Source of the DNA: a bacterium
Lineage (GTDB): Bacteria > Desulfobacterota > Binatia > HRBIN30 > CADEER01
Assembly (NCBI GenBank): GCA_030430165.1
Contig: JAUIGL010000003.1
Location: forward strand, 114,911-178,910
DNA length: 64,000 nt
Reading direction: 5' to 3'
Part shown: positions 54,661 to 63,934 of the stretch, piece by piece
How positions within the stretch are numbered: the first letter of the stretch is position 1
Layout: the number at the start of each line of letters is the position of its first letter
Notes under the pieces: generated by a model
The model's input: the letters and a program-made list of their open reading frames with translations, nothing else
The model's database searches: none
Told to the model about the DNA's origin: nothing
Program-made: the position numbers and the translations under genes

Positions 54661-55494
54661 TTACAGCAGGCGGCCGATGCGTTCGCCGAGGCGTAGGGGC
54701 GTGCCCGGCTCTTGTTGGTCGAGCGACAGCGTAGCCGGCGTCGCCAACAGGACGATGGTCGAGCCGAACTCGAACCAGCCCCACTCCTCGCCTTTGCCGA
54801 CCGGCACCGGCGGCGAGTAGGTGCGGCGGCGCACGGTGGCGACGTCCGCCAGGTTGGTGGTCAGGTCGTCAAAGGTGAGCCGGACCTTACCGACCATCAC
54901 CGCTCCCACCGCGACCATGCACAGGGTGCCACCCGGAACCCGGGCATAGGCGGCGATGCGCTCGTTGCGCGCGAAGAGATTCTCGACCCCGCGAAGCCCG
55001 GCGTCGTTCACCGGCCACAAGCTGCCGGGAATATGATCCGCGGCATCCAGCTCGAGGTCACACGGAGTGTGAAAGCGGTGGTAGTTGTGCGGCGCCAGGT
55101 AGAAGGTCGCATAGCAGCCGTTCTCGAAATCGGCCGCGCGCGTCGCGTCGCCGAGCAGCGAAGCCGCCGTATAGGTCCTGCCCTTGACCTGGCACAGGGC
55201 CCCACCTTCGACGACGCCGCTGGCGCCCCACCGCCCGTCGCAAGGAGCAACCAGCGAATCCGCGGCCGGGTCGATCACCCGCGCGCCGGGTGGCAGCGGC
55301 CGCGTGAAGAGCTCCTGCAGCGACCCGAACGACTCCAAGGGGCGATCGAGCTCGTCGAGATCGACGCCCGCCAAGCGAGCGAACAAGCGCAGCTCGGCCG
55401 CCTGCAAGCGGCGCGGTAAACGCAGCGATGCCAACCGGCCCGCCATCCTGGAGATCGCGGTGCGGGGAAGGACCTTGAGCAGCTCGATGATCAT
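54661..55494 (-). CDS. psd: Phosphatidylserine decarboxylase proenzyme
   Basis: The 277-residue protein has FGSLQELFTRPL, LVAPCDGRWGASG (catalytic Asp near 80), FYLAPHNYHRFHTP with His near 135, and the self-cleavage site WGWFEFGSTIVLL (FGST, near 250) that gives the pyruvoyl group on Ser. It converts phosphatidylserine to phosphatidylethanolamine at the inner membrane. The length suits the bacterial PSD-B form. The start at ATG 55494 (MIIELLKVLP) is preferred to 55527, which adds 11 residues without match. Confidence 0.93.
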   Translation of the reverse strand: MIIELLKVLPRTAISRMAGRLASLRLPRRLQAAELRLFARLAGVDLDELDRPLESFGSLQELFTRPLPPGARVIDPAADSLVAPCDGRWGASGVVEGGALCQVKGRTYTAASLLGDATRAADFENGCYATFYLAPHNYHRFHTPCDLELDAADHIPGSLWPVNDAGLRGVENLFARNERIAAYARVPGGTLCMVAVGAVMVGKVRLTFDDLTTNLADVATVRRRTYSPPVPVGKGEEWGWFEFGSTIVLLATPATLSLDQQEPGTPLRLGERIGRLL

Positions 55495-55707
55495 CACCGG
55501 CGCGGATTGTCCCGGCCGGCGCAGCAAATGTCGAGGAGGGTCGCGAATTCCAACACTTCTGAACGAGATGGGTTCGCTCGACCACCAGTTTTGGCTTGAT
55601 CCCGCCGCGATCGGGTCTGTATTGTCTCGAGGTCAAGCAGCTTTCGCGCAAGGGACGGCGAAGCTTTGTCGGGAGGCCAGGGATCACTGGCCGCGGGAGG
55701 ACCGGTG

Positions 55708-58443
55708 ATGAGAATGCACGCTAGTAGCCAGGCCTCTAGGCTCCTACTGCCCCTGTGGATGGCGGTGTGCGCCCTTCCGGGATTCGCGCTCAGCGACCCA
55801 GACGACTTCTGCACCGGCGACCCGTGTCAGATCACCTCCGCCAAGACGGCCGATGCCGACATCATTCTCGATTTCGGCACGCGCGACGTGGTTCTCACCG
55901 ACATCCTGACGATCGGTGATCGGCCCACCGGCGAGGTCGGCAGCCTGATCATCAACGCCGGCAGCTTCCTGATCATCGGCGACGGTCAGATCAAGGGCAA
56001 CGGCGGCTCGGGTCAGGCAGGCGCAATCGACATCGACGTAATCGGCGACATCCAGATCAACGGCACCCGCGCCACCGGAGCCTTCCGCCTGCCCGGCAAC
56101 GACGGCGGCAGCGTCACCCTGATCGCCGGAGGCAACGTCTTCGGCGCCGGCAAGATCAACATCGACCGCGACAGCATCATCGGCTCGGGTGGCGAGCTGA
56201 TCATCAACGCCACCGGCTTCGTCAACCTCACCGGCGACATCCTCGCCCAGGGCGGCTTGCAGGGATTCGGCGGCACCATCGACATCCAGAGCGGCGGCGA
56301 CATCACCCTCGCCGGCCTGACCCAGATCAGCGGCGGCGACTCCGGAGGCGGCAGCCTCGATCTGTTCGCCGACGGCTCGATCACGCTCGGCGAGATCGAC
56401 ATGTCGGCCGGCGGCGACGCCGGCGACGCCGGCCTCGGCGACATCTTCGCGCTCGGCAGCATCACCTTCAACGGCCCGATCGCCGGCAGCGGCGCCGACA
56501 ACGGCGAAGACTGCGGCGACGCCGGCGATCTCGACATCACCGCCGACGGCGACGTCACGGTCAACGCAGAGTTCACCTTCCGCGGCCGCGGTCTCGACTG
56601 CTCGGGCGGCTTCCTCTCGATCGACGGCGACGCCATCGACATCAACGCCGAGCTCGACCTATCGGCGACCGGCACCGAGGGGATCGGCGGCGACATCGAC
56701 GTGTCTTCGATCAGCCCGATGCATCTCGACGCCGACCTGCGCGTCGACGGCCCAGACGGCGCCGGCGACATTCTGATTCTTTCCGACACCGACATCTTCG
56801 CCAATGCGGACATCCTCGCCAACGGTCGCGGTACCTTCGGCATCGGCTCGTCCCTGGTCGAGCTCGACGCCTCCTTCGACCTGCACCTGGCGGGGAGCAT
56901 CGACGTCAGCGGCGGCGGCCAGGGCGGCGGCGGCGACATCGATCTCGCCGGCTGCCAGATCATCCAGGGCGCCGCGTCGACCCTCAACGCGACCGCCGCC
57001 GGCGGCGTGATCGGCCTGGTCGCCAGCGATCTGATGTCGCTGAGCGGAACGTTCATCGGCGAGCCGACCTCGCCGACGCCGATCGAGATCGTCTACGGCA
57101 TCCCGGCCGATCCGCCGGATATCGCCTCGGCGACGTTCAATGTCGCGCCGACGCTGGTGCTCAGCCCGCTGCTGATCCCCTGCTCGCTCTGCGTCAACGT
57201 CGATTGCGACGACTCCAATCCCTGCACCGACGACTCCTGCGATCCGTTCAGCGGCTGCGTGAACACCGCCAACAACAACCCCTGCGACGACGGCAACGCC
57301 TGCACCACTCGCGACGTCTGCGCCTTCAGCCTGTGCATCGGGTTCGACCCGCTCACCTGCGACGACGGCGAAGTCTGCACCGACGATTTCTGCGATCCGG
57401 CCAGCGGCTGCCAGGCCACTCCCAATACCGCCCCGTGCGACGATGGGGATGCCTGCACCGAGACCGACACGTGCTCGAGCGGGAGCTGCAACGGTACGCC
57501 GATCGATTGCGAGGACGGCAACCCCTGCACCGACAACAGCTGCTCGGCCGGAGTCTGTCAGTCCGTCGACAACACCGCGCCGTGCGAGGACGGCGATGCC
57601 TGCACCGTCGCCGACGCTTGCGTCGACGGAGTCTGCGAGCCCGGTCCGCCCGAGACCTGCGCCGATACCGATCCGTGCACGACCGACAGCTGTGACAGCG
57701 GCATCGGTTGCGTGTTCGACGCGATCCCGGGCTGCTTCGACAGCGACGGCGACGGCATCATCGACGACGAGGACAACTGCACCACCCTCGACTGGAGCAC
57801 GTTCCCGCGCAACCCGCCGGATCAGCACCCGGCAAAGATGCGCTTCTCCCTCAAGAACCTCTCCAAGCCGGCGGGCGAGCAGGGCTTCTTGCTCAAGGGA
57901 TTCTTCAACGTGGCCGAGCCGGCGATGCCGGTGCAGCCGGAGATCGACGGAGTGCACGTTGCCCTCGAGGACTCGGACGGTGTCTTCTTCGAGATCAGCG
58001 TGCCCGGCGGCGCCGTCGGCGACTTGCAGAACTGCGATCCGCGGGACGGTTGGAGCGTCTCGCCCGGTCCCAAGACCCGCTGGAAGTACAACAACAAGTC
58101 GGGTGCATTCCCGCCGTCCTGCGCCCCCGGCTCGGCCCAGGGAATCTCGAAGATCCAACTCAAGGACCTGCGCTCGACCGGCAAGGCGGCCCTCCAGGCC
58201 AAGGTCAAGGCGAAGCGGGGCAGCGTCGACCGCAGCCCGGTGGTGCCGCTGACCAAGATCCAGGCGAATTTCGCCCTGTCGGCCCAGCCCAGTCCGGGTA
58301 CGGCGAGCGACGCCGCCATCGACGGCCAGTGCGCCGAGGCGCTGATCACCGGCAACCCGATCGCCGGAAAGTCGCCGGTTCCGTTCTGCAAGGCCAAATT
58401 CCGCAACACGGTCCTCGACAAAGTGATCTGCAAAGGGTTCTAA
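55708..58443 (+). CDS. Large secreted protein: repetitive glycine/aspartate-rich region, Cys repeats, TSP3-like loop
   Basis: The 911-residue protein starts at ATG 55708, seven bases after GGGAGG, and has a signal peptide ending near residue 28. Residues about 30-470 are Gly/Asp/Ile-rich with repeating GGDIxL/ASGSITLG-type units, likely a right-handed beta-helix. Residues about 492-690 carry roughly nine CDDGxPCTDDSCD-like Cys repeats and end in DSDGDGIIDDEDNC, a thrombospondin-type-3 calcium loop. The last about 215 residues form a separate domain with a few Cys. I recognise no enzyme. Such Cys repeats occur in secreted proteins of Myxococcota and related groups. A strong terminator follows. 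Confidence 0.82.
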   Translation: MRMHASSQASRLLLPLWMAVCALPGFALSDPDDFCTGDPCQITSAKTADADIILDFGTRDVVLTDILTIGDRPTGEVGSLIINAGSFLIIGDGQIKGNGGSGQAGAIDIDVIGDIQINGTRATGAFRLPGNDGGSVTLIAGGNVFGAGKINIDRDSIIGSGGELIINATGFVNLTGDILAQGGLQGFGGTIDIQSGGDITLAGLTQISGGDSGGGSLDLFADGSITLGEIDMSAGGDAGDAGLGDIFALGSITFNGPIAGSGADNGEDCGDAGDLDITADGDVTVNAEFTFRGRGLDCSGGFLSIDGDAIDINAELDLSATGTEGIGGDIDVSSISPMHLDADLRVDGPDGAGDILILSDTDIFANADILANGRGTFGIGSSLVELDASFDLHLAGSIDVSGGGQGGGGDIDLAGCQIIQGAASTLNATAAGGVIGLVASDLMSLSGTFIGEPTSPTPIEIVYGIPADPPDIASATFNVAPTLVLSPLLIPCSLCVNVDCDDSNPCTDDSCDPFSGCVNTANNNPCDDGNACTTRDVCAFSLCIGFDPLTCDDGEVCTDDFCDPASGCQATPNTAPCDDGDACTETDTCSSGSCNGTPIDCEDGNPCTDNSCSAGVCQSVDNTAPCEDGDACTVADACVDGVCEPGPPETCADTDPCTTDSCDSGIGCVFDAIPGCFDSDGDGIIDDEDNCTTLDWSTFPRNPPDQHPAKMRFSLKNLSKPAGEQGFLLKGFFNVAEPAMPVQPEIDGVHVALEDSDGVFFEISVPGGAVGDLQNCDPRDGWSVSPGPKTRWKYNNKSGAFPPSCAPGSAQGISKIQLKDLRSTGKAALQAKVKAKRGSVDRSPVVPLTKIQANFALSAQPSPGTASDAAIDGQCAEALITGNPIAGKSPVPFCKAKFRNTVLDKVICKGF

Positions 58444-58482
58444 TCGAAGTACTTCGCTTGTCGTTCCCAGCCCGAGGGTTCT

Positions 58483-58524
58483 GACTGGATGCGTCCCCGC
58501 GAGCGTGCGGGGACGCATCCAGTC
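58483..58524 (+). terminator. Intrinsic terminator, 18-bp perfect stem
   Basis: GACTGGATGCGTCCCCGC (58483-58500) pairs perfectly with GCGGGGACGCATCCAGTC (58507-58524) over a 6-base loop, 40 bases after the stop of the large secreted protein. It is the most stable hairpin seen in the window. No long T run follows. Confidence 0.8.
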
Positions 58525-58588
58525 CCACTTCGGCCACGCGGGACACGGGGGCCTTGACGCAACCGAACAAGCGGCCGAGCATCGCCGA

Positions 58589-58915
58589 ATGCCCGCACTC
58601 GTCACCGGCCAAGCAAAATTCGCCATCGGACAGGTGGTCCACCACGCGCGATTCGACTACCGCGGCGTGGTCGTCGACATCGATCCGGTCTTCCAGCTCA
58701 GCGACGAATGGTACGACGAAGTCGCCAAGAGCCGTCCGCCCAAGGACCACCCCTGGTACCACGTCCTGGTCCACGGCTCGGATCAGATGACCTACGTGGC
58801 GGAACGCCACCTCGAGTCGATCGCCGACGCAGCCCCGATCGAGCACCCGCAGATCGACGACTACTTCGCCGAATTCCGCGACGGCTTCTACGTGTCGACC
58901 CGGTCGGTGAGCTGA
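58589..58915 (+). CDS. hspQ: HspQ/YccV hemimethylated-DNA-binding-type protein
   Basis: The 108-residue protein has AKFAIGQVVHHARFDYRGVVVDIDPVF, WYDEVAKSRP, HPWYHVLVHGS and TYVAERHLE, the complete YccV/HspQ pattern. HspQ acts as a specificity factor for Lon and binds hemimethylated DNA in some bacteria. The start at ATG 58589 gives the usual length. Its last 28 bases overlap the convergent M20 hydrolase gene. Confidence 0.9.
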   Translation: MPALVTGQAKFAIGQVVHHARFDYRGVVVDIDPVFQLSDEWYDEVAKSRPPKDHPWYHVLVHGSDQMTYVAERHLESIADAAPIEHPQIDDYFAEFRDGFYVSTRSVS

Positions 58916-60075
58916 GCCTGGTAGCGAGCCCGCAACTCGCCGTGCCCGGCGAGATCGATCGCCGTGCAGGCCAGGGCCACCGCGCCGTCGAGAACGGCGC
59001 GGTCGGCCGACTCGCCGACGCAGTGCTTGGCGAACGCCGGCTGGTGCGGCACCGAGCCGTGGGAGTCGATCTGGATGATCGGATGAATTGCCGGCATCGC
59101 CACCGATAGATTCCCCATGTCGGTCGACGCCGCGCCGCGCCCGGCGCCGCGTCCGAGATCCGGGAAGGTACGGCCGAGCTCCTCCGCATTCGCACGATAC
59201 AGCTCTGCCAGCTCGACCGCGTGCTCCATCTGCGCGTACGGTTTGTCCCCGCCGCGGATCTCGAGCTGCGCACCCGAGGCCAGCGCGCCGGCCTCGAAGC
59301 AACGCCGCACCTTGCCCTGGATCTCGTCGAGGTGACTGATCGTCCGCGAGCGAACGATGTAACGCGCCGAGGTTCGCCCGGGGATGACGTTGGCCGCCTC
59401 GCCACCATGGGTGACGATTCCGTGGACCCGGTCGGTCGGGCGCATCTGTTGGCGCAACAAGCCGATCGCGGTCTGCGCCACCGTCAGCGCATCTCCGGCG
59501 TTGACTCCGCGCTCCGGGAAAGCCGACGCGTGCGCCTCGACGCCGCGGTAGTGCACGTCGAAAGTCGCGCACGCCAACATCGGCGGCATCGCCATGTCGA
59601 CCGGCCCCGGGTGGACCATCATGCTGGCGTGCACGCCGTCGAAGACGCCCCGCTCCAGCAGGAGAATCTTGCCGCCGGCATCGCCCACCTCTTCGGCGGG
59701 AGTACCGACGACACTCACCGTGAGGTCGAGATCGTCGGCGAGCTCGGCGAGGGCGAGGCCGGCGCCGACCGACGCCGTGCCGATGATGTTGTGGCCGCAG
59801 GCATGCCCGATGTCCGGCAGCGAGTCGTATTCCGCGCAGAGCGCGATGTGGAAGCTCCCGGAGCCGAAGCGCGCCAGAAACGCCGTCGGGAGATCGGCAA
59901 TGCCGCGCTCGACCGGCACGCCGGCCCGCTCCAGCAGGGTGCACAATTTGGCCGAGGCGAACTCCTCCTCGAATCCGAGCTCCGGGTGCGCATGGATCTC
60001 GCGACTCGCCTGCAGCAGGCTCTCTCGCACGCGGCCGACCGCCGCCCGCGCATGGGTCTTGGCATCCACGGTCAT
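58888..60075 (-). CDS. M20-family amidohydrolase (AbgB/ACY1L2-like)
   Basis: The 395-residue metallohydrolase has REIHAHPELGFEE, CAEYDSLPDIGHACGHNIIGT (metal ligands His and Asp), TPAEEVGDAGGK with the catalytic Glu, VHPGPVDMAM, THGGEAANVIPG and TDMGNLSVAMPAIHP. The blocks fit the M20D/peptidase M20 group that includes p-aminobenzoyl-glutamate hydrolase B and mammalian ACY1L2. It hydrolyses an amide bond using one or two metals. The precise substrate is unknown. Confidence 0.88.
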   Translation of the reverse strand: MTVDAKTHARAAVGRVRESLLQASREIHAHPELGFEEEFASAKLCTLLERAGVPVERGIADLPTAFLARFGSGSFHIALCAEYDSLPDIGHACGHNIIGTASVGAGLALAELADDLDLTVSVVGTPAEEVGDAGGKILLLERGVFDGVHASMMVHPGPVDMAMPPMLACATFDVHYRGVEAHASAFPERGVNAGDALTVAQTAIGLLRQQMRPTDRVHGIVTHGGEAANVIPGRTSARYIVRSRTISHLDEIQGKVRRCFEAGALASGAQLEIRGGDKPYAQMEHAVELAELYRANAEELGRTFPDLGRGAGRGAASTDMGNLSVAMPAIHPIIQIDSHGSVPHQPAFAKHCVGESADRAVLDGAVALACTAIDLAGHGELRARYQAQLTDRVDT

Positions 60076-60182
60076 CTGCCTCTCCTATCGGCTGCCGGAC
60101 CGCCCTTCCCTATTCGCGCCTCGCGCCAAAGTAAAGCTGCGCTCTCGTCACGCGTGGTCCGACTATGCTAGTCTTCCGATCC

Positions 60183-60626
60183 ATGAAAACTACTTCGATT
60201 GCCGTTGGCCTGTGTCTCGTCGCTTCGTTTCTCCCTTCGACCGCGTTCGCCGCCGAGGATGACTTGGTCATGAAGCCCGGGCGCTGGCGGGTGACGTCGA
60301 AAACCGAAGCGCCGCTCTTCGGAACGCCGAACAAAACCGTCGCCATCAGCTGTATCTCGAGCGAAAACAAGGACCCGCTCGACAAGATGGTCGAGGATCC
60401 CTGCAAGGTGACCGATCGATCCGCGACCGCCGACACCTTGAAGTGGAAATGGTCTTGCACCGTCAAGAATCTGCCCGACCCGATCCTCGGCAGCGGAGAG
60501 CTCAAGGTCGAGGGCGAGAAGCTCAGCGGCAAGAGCTCGGTCGTCTACACGGTCAAGGATAAGAAGCTCACCGTCGACTGGACCCTGACCGGCAAGTACC
60601 TCGGCGAGTGCAAGAAAGCCGAGTAG
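60183..60626 (+). CDS. DUF3617-like secreted protein
   Basis: The 147-residue protein has a signal peptide (to about residue 24, TAFAA) and DLVMKPGRWRVTSKTEAP, then Cys-containing TVAISCISSENKDPLD and SCTVKNLPDPI. The motif PGxWR and paired Cys are typical of the DUF3617 family of periplasmic proteins of unknown function. I chose the ATG at 60183 because residues before it are not part of the signal peptide. No good ribosome site is visible. A gacta-tgc-tagtc palindrome ends 10 bases upstream. Confidence 0.7.
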   Translation: MKTTSIAVGLCLVASFLPSTAFAAEDDLVMKPGRWRVTSKTEAPLFGTPNKTVAISCISSENKDPLDKMVEDPCKVTDRSATADTLKWKWSCTVKNLPDPILGSGELKVEGEKLSGKSSVVYTVKDKKLTVDWTLTGKYLGECKKAE

Positions 60627-60633
60627 CCGCGCT

Positions 60634-62931
60634 TCAACCGAACAAGAAGCGGGGTCGAAACAACAGCGCCAGTGCCGGGATCAGCACGAGCGCCGCAATC
60701 GCGCTCGCGGCGACGATCACCGAGGTCAGGAGACCGAGCCGGATCCAGATACTGAATCCGGACAGCGGCAGCACCATGTATCCGAGTGCCACCGCGGACG
60801 AGACGAAGAAGATCGCCTTGCCGCTGGTGCGCAGGCTGCGCCGGATTGCTTCCTCCGGCTCGTCACCGACGGCGAGCTCCTCGCGAATGCGAAAGATCAG
60901 GTAGATCGCAAAATCGGCGCCGATGCTGATTCCCATCGCCGTGATCGTCGCCGTCGCCATGTCGAGCCAGGTTTCACTCCATCCCATCAGGCCGAAATTG
61001 AGCGCCACCGCCACCAGCAGCGGCACCAGGACGAACAACCCTCCGACGAACGACCGTAACAGTAGCGAGCACAGGAAGAAGATGATCAGGCTCACCTGGA
61101 ACATGTTGCGAACCTTCTCGGCGACGACGACGTCGTTGAGCGCAGTCTGAATGCCGAGAGTCCCGCCGGCGATCCCGACCGTAACCGGCAGCCCCGCGAA
61201 GCGCTCGTCGCGGAATTCTTCCAAGCGACGCAACAGGTCGCGCGAGAACGAAGCCGTATCCGTCTTGCTCAGCGCGCGGATCATGGTCTGCCGGTAGTCC
61301 GCGTCGACGAACGCGGTCAGCCCGTTCGGCCCCGCCGCCATCTCGTACAGGAACAGGTAGGTTCCGATGGTCTTTTCATCCTCCGGAATTCGATGGAAAG
61401 CGGGGTCACCGTCGTTCATCGCCTGGTGCATGCGCTTGACGTGGCCGGAAATCGAAGTCACCCCCGCCACCTCCGGCTGGTCCTCGAGGAACTGACAGAG
61501 GTCGGCGATCGCCTGCAAAACCTCGGGTCTCTGCAGGACGTTCTGCGCCGTGCCTTCGACCAGAATGCGAAGCGTCGCGGTTCCGGCCAACCGCTGGTTG
61601 AGCAGGGCGTCGTCGACTCGCACCGCGGTCGACGGCGCGAACCAGTAGCGGATGCTGTTGTCGACCCGCAGCGAAGTGGCGCCGATCGCGGAGAGAAGGA
61701 ACAGGGTCGCGGCGCCCCACAGCATTGCCGGCGGACGCGCGATCACCATCGACGAGAGCCAGTCGAGGGCGCTGTCCAGCCTCCCCCGCTTGCGCTCTCG
61801 CTCGACTTCGCGGATCCGTGGCGCCGGCAACAACGAACGACAGGCGGGGATGAAGGTCATCTCGATCGCCAGCGCGCTGAGAATGCCGCTCGCCAGCAGC
61901 AACCCGAACACGCGCACGCTCATCACACCGAACGTCGACAGCGACGCGAAGCCCGCCGCGGCCACCGCTCCCGCGGTCAGCATCACCGGCCCGACCGCAA
62001 CGATGGTGCGAACGATCGCTTCGTCGTTGTCGCCGGTGATCGAGTACTCCTCGTAGTAGCGCTTGAGGAGCTGGACCGCGTGGCCGGCGGCGACTGCGAG
62101 GATCAGCACCGGGGTCATGGCGCTCCACGTGTCCATCGGCAACCCGACCGCCGCCATCAGCCCGAGCGCCCAGACGACGCTCATCAGGGCCGTGACCAGA
62201 GGCAGGAACATCGCCTGCAGCGTGCGGAACGCCTCCCAGTGCACCAGACCGATGACGAGAACCGCCAGCGGAAACAGATAGGCGATCATTCCCGTGTAGC
62301 GCGCCAGCGCCGAGCGCAGCACCGGCGAGCCGGCGAGCGCGATGCGCACGCCGTCACCGCGTTCGGGCGCGACCACCGCCTCGATGTGTCGCGCCAGGTC
62401 GGCGTCCGAGATTCCGTAGTCGAAGTCGGCGACGATCACCGCCGCGGTCTCGTCCTCCGAGACCAGGTTGCCGCGAAAGAACCGGTCCTCCCGCACCTCG
62501 CGGCGTATTCGCTCGATCTCTTCCCCGCTGGTCGGCTCCTCTTCGACCAGGGGATGGATGTCCATCGCTCCCGGCTGGTCGGCGATGATGGCGCGCGCGT
62601 TGGGCGCCGCCAGGGAGAAGACGCTGGTTTCGATGACCTTGGGAATCTCCAGTACGCCGCGCGTGATCCTGACGATCCGGCCGAGGATGTCGGGCGTGTA
62701 GATCGTCCCCTGATCGGCGATGATGCCGATGATCACCACCCCTTCGCCGCCGAACAAGTCGGCCATCCGGTTCTGGACGACGACGTACGGGTGGTCGTCG
62801 GGGATGTTGGCGCGGCGCCGGATCTCCAACCGCAGGCCGAGCAGCTGGTAGGCGAGGAACCCGGTGAGCAGCACCGCGCCGGTGACGATCGCCACCCTGT
62901 GGCGGATGACGAATCGAATGTAGCGCTCCAT
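60634..62931 (-). CDS. RND-superfamily exporter (MMPL/HpnN-like)
   Basis: The 765-residue protein has about 12 transmembrane helices. It starts with FVIRHRVAIVTGAVLL, then a large periplasmic loop (about 35-200), a sterol-sensing-like five-helix group (LFPLAVLVIGLVHW, TPVLILAVAAGHAVQLLKRYYEEY), a second loop and a mirror half (WLDMATATITAMGISIGADFAIYLIFRIREE). The GxxxDFAI(Y) in the second half is the proton-relay Asp motif of RND permeases. Substrates include hopanoids (HpnN), siderophores and lipids. No gene for a membrane-fusion partner is adjacent. Confidence 0.85.
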   Translation of the reverse strand: MERYIRFVIRHRVAIVTGAVLLTGFLAYQLLGLRLEIRRRANIPDDHPYVVVQNRMADLFGGEGVVIIGIIADQGTIYTPDILGRIVRITRGVLEIPKVIETSVFSLAAPNARAIIADQPGAMDIHPLVEEEPTSGEEIERIRREVREDRFFRGNLVSEDETAAVIVADFDYGISDADLARHIEAVVAPERGDGVRIALAGSPVLRSALARYTGMIAYLFPLAVLVIGLVHWEAFRTLQAMFLPLVTALMSVVWALGLMAAVGLPMDTWSAMTPVLILAVAAGHAVQLLKRYYEEYSITGDNDEAIVRTIVAVGPVMLTAGAVAAAGFASLSTFGVMSVRVFGLLLASGILSALAIEMTFIPACRSLLPAPRIREVERERKRGRLDSALDWLSSMVIARPPAMLWGAATLFLLSAIGATSLRVDNSIRYWFAPSTAVRVDDALLNQRLAGTATLRILVEGTAQNVLQRPEVLQAIADLCQFLEDQPEVAGVTSISGHVKRMHQAMNDGDPAFHRIPEDEKTIGTYLFLYEMAAGPNGLTAFVDADYRQTMIRALSKTDTASFSRDLLRRLEEFRDERFAGLPVTVGIAGGTLGIQTALNDVVVAEKVRNMFQVSLIIFFLCSLLLRSFVGGLFVLVPLLVAVALNFGLMGWSETWLDMATATITAMGISIGADFAIYLIFRIREELAVGDEPEEAIRRSLRTSGKAIFFVSSAVALGYMVLPLSGFSIWIRLGLLTSVIVAASAIAALVLIPALALLFRPRFLFG

Positions 62932-63065
62932 TACTTGGACCCAGTTCTCGGCAACAGGTACGATCGAGGTATCGAAAGCGCGCCGGGCCGATTACCTCTA
63001 GCCACCGCACAATTTCATCGCAAGCGAATCGGCGAGCTCGATACGTTCCGACCATCACCAGCCCG

Positions 63066-63812
63066 ATGAACGACGCGCACCAGACACAGATCGCCGTCGG
63101 CGCAGCTCTCGACTGGGAGATCCGCGCGATTCTGCGCGCGCTCGGCCGGCACGCGGCAGCCACCCCACGACGAGTCGACCGGCGCTGGACGGCGACCGTC
63201 GCCGGCCACCGAGTCGTCGTCTACAAGACCGGCGTCGGCCTCAAGAAGGCGCGGCGCAGCACGCGCGCGGTGATCGCCGAGGAGCGACCGACGCTGCTGG
63301 TGAGCTCCGGTTGCGCCGGCGGCCTCACCGCCGAGCTCGGCTGCGGCGACCTGGTCGCGCCGCGATCGATCGTCGGCCCTCCCCCGGCGGGCCCGACCTG
63401 GGCGACGCTATCGACCGCGGTTGCCGCCGCGTCGACCGGGCCGCTCGTCAGCGCGCGGGGGGCCCTGCTCGAGCCGTCGGCGAAGCTCGCGCTCGGCGAC
63501 CGATACGGAGCCGTCGCCGTCGACATGGAGAGCGCGGCGGTCGCCGAAGCAGCGGGAGAAGCCAAAATCCCCCTGGCCTGCCTCCGCGTCATCCTCGATC
63601 CCGTCGCCACCGACCTGCGCCCGATCGAGCCGCTCCTGGCGCGGCCGACGGCGAAAGCCGCAATCGCCGCCGGCCTCCGCTCGCCGCGGACCGGCCTCGC
63701 CCTGATCCGCCTCGGCTGGCAGACCCTGGCGGCCGCCCGCGCCCTGGAAGCAGCACATGACCAGCTGTTCGCCAGCCTCCTGCACCCATCGGCCGGTAGT
63801 GGGCGAGTTTGA
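63066..63812 (+). CDS. Nucleoside-phosphorylase-family protein (HpnG-like)
   Basis: The 248-residue protein has KTGVGLKKARRSTRAV, LVSSGCAGGLTAELGCGDLV, AVDMESAAVAEAA (the nucleosidase/phosphorylase signature) and PLACLRVILDPVATD. It fits the PNP/UDP phosphorylase superfamily. Among family members, hopanoid-associated HpnG is similar in size and is a possible identity because an RND exporter gene of HpnN type is divergent beside it. A MTA/SAH nucleosidase is the alternative. Its stop (TGA 63810-63812) lies within the end of a repeat element, which may have replaced the native C-terminus. Confidence 0.6.
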   Translation: MNDAHQTQIAVGAALDWEIRAILRALGRHAAATPRRVDRRWTATVAGHRVVVYKTGVGLKKARRSTRAVIAEERPTLLVSSGCAGGLTAELGCGDLVAPRSIVGPPPAGPTWATLSTAVAAASTGPLVSARGALLEPSAKLALGDRYGAVAVDMESAAVAEAAGEAKIPLACLRVILDPVATDLRPIEPLLARPTAKAAIAAGLRSPRTGLALIRLGWQTLAAARALEAAHDQLFASLLHPSAGSGRV

Positions 63813-63934
63813 GTGCCGGGCAGTGTCGAAGGGCGCGCCCTCGGATCCCCCCTCCTTACCAAGGAGGGGGTTCGGGGGCATATGCGTTAACCTAAAGATT
63901 GCAGGATTTGCCTGATTGGCATAGCCTGTGGGGC
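63797..63934. mobile_element. Inverted-repeat end of an insertion element
   Basis: TAGTGGGCGAGTTTGA (63797-63812) matches the ends of the element at 41999-42255 (TAGTGGGTCAGTTTGA on its right side). It is followed by the palindrome ccccctcctt-acc-aaggaggggg (63848-63870), also seen at 49737. A transposase-like start follows at 63935, so this is probably the left end of an insertion sequence that continues past the window. Confidence 0.5.

Noticed and set aside
56659..58626. 655-codon minus-strand open frame
   Set aside because: It is antisense to the Cys-repeat secreted protein and has no recognisable domain.
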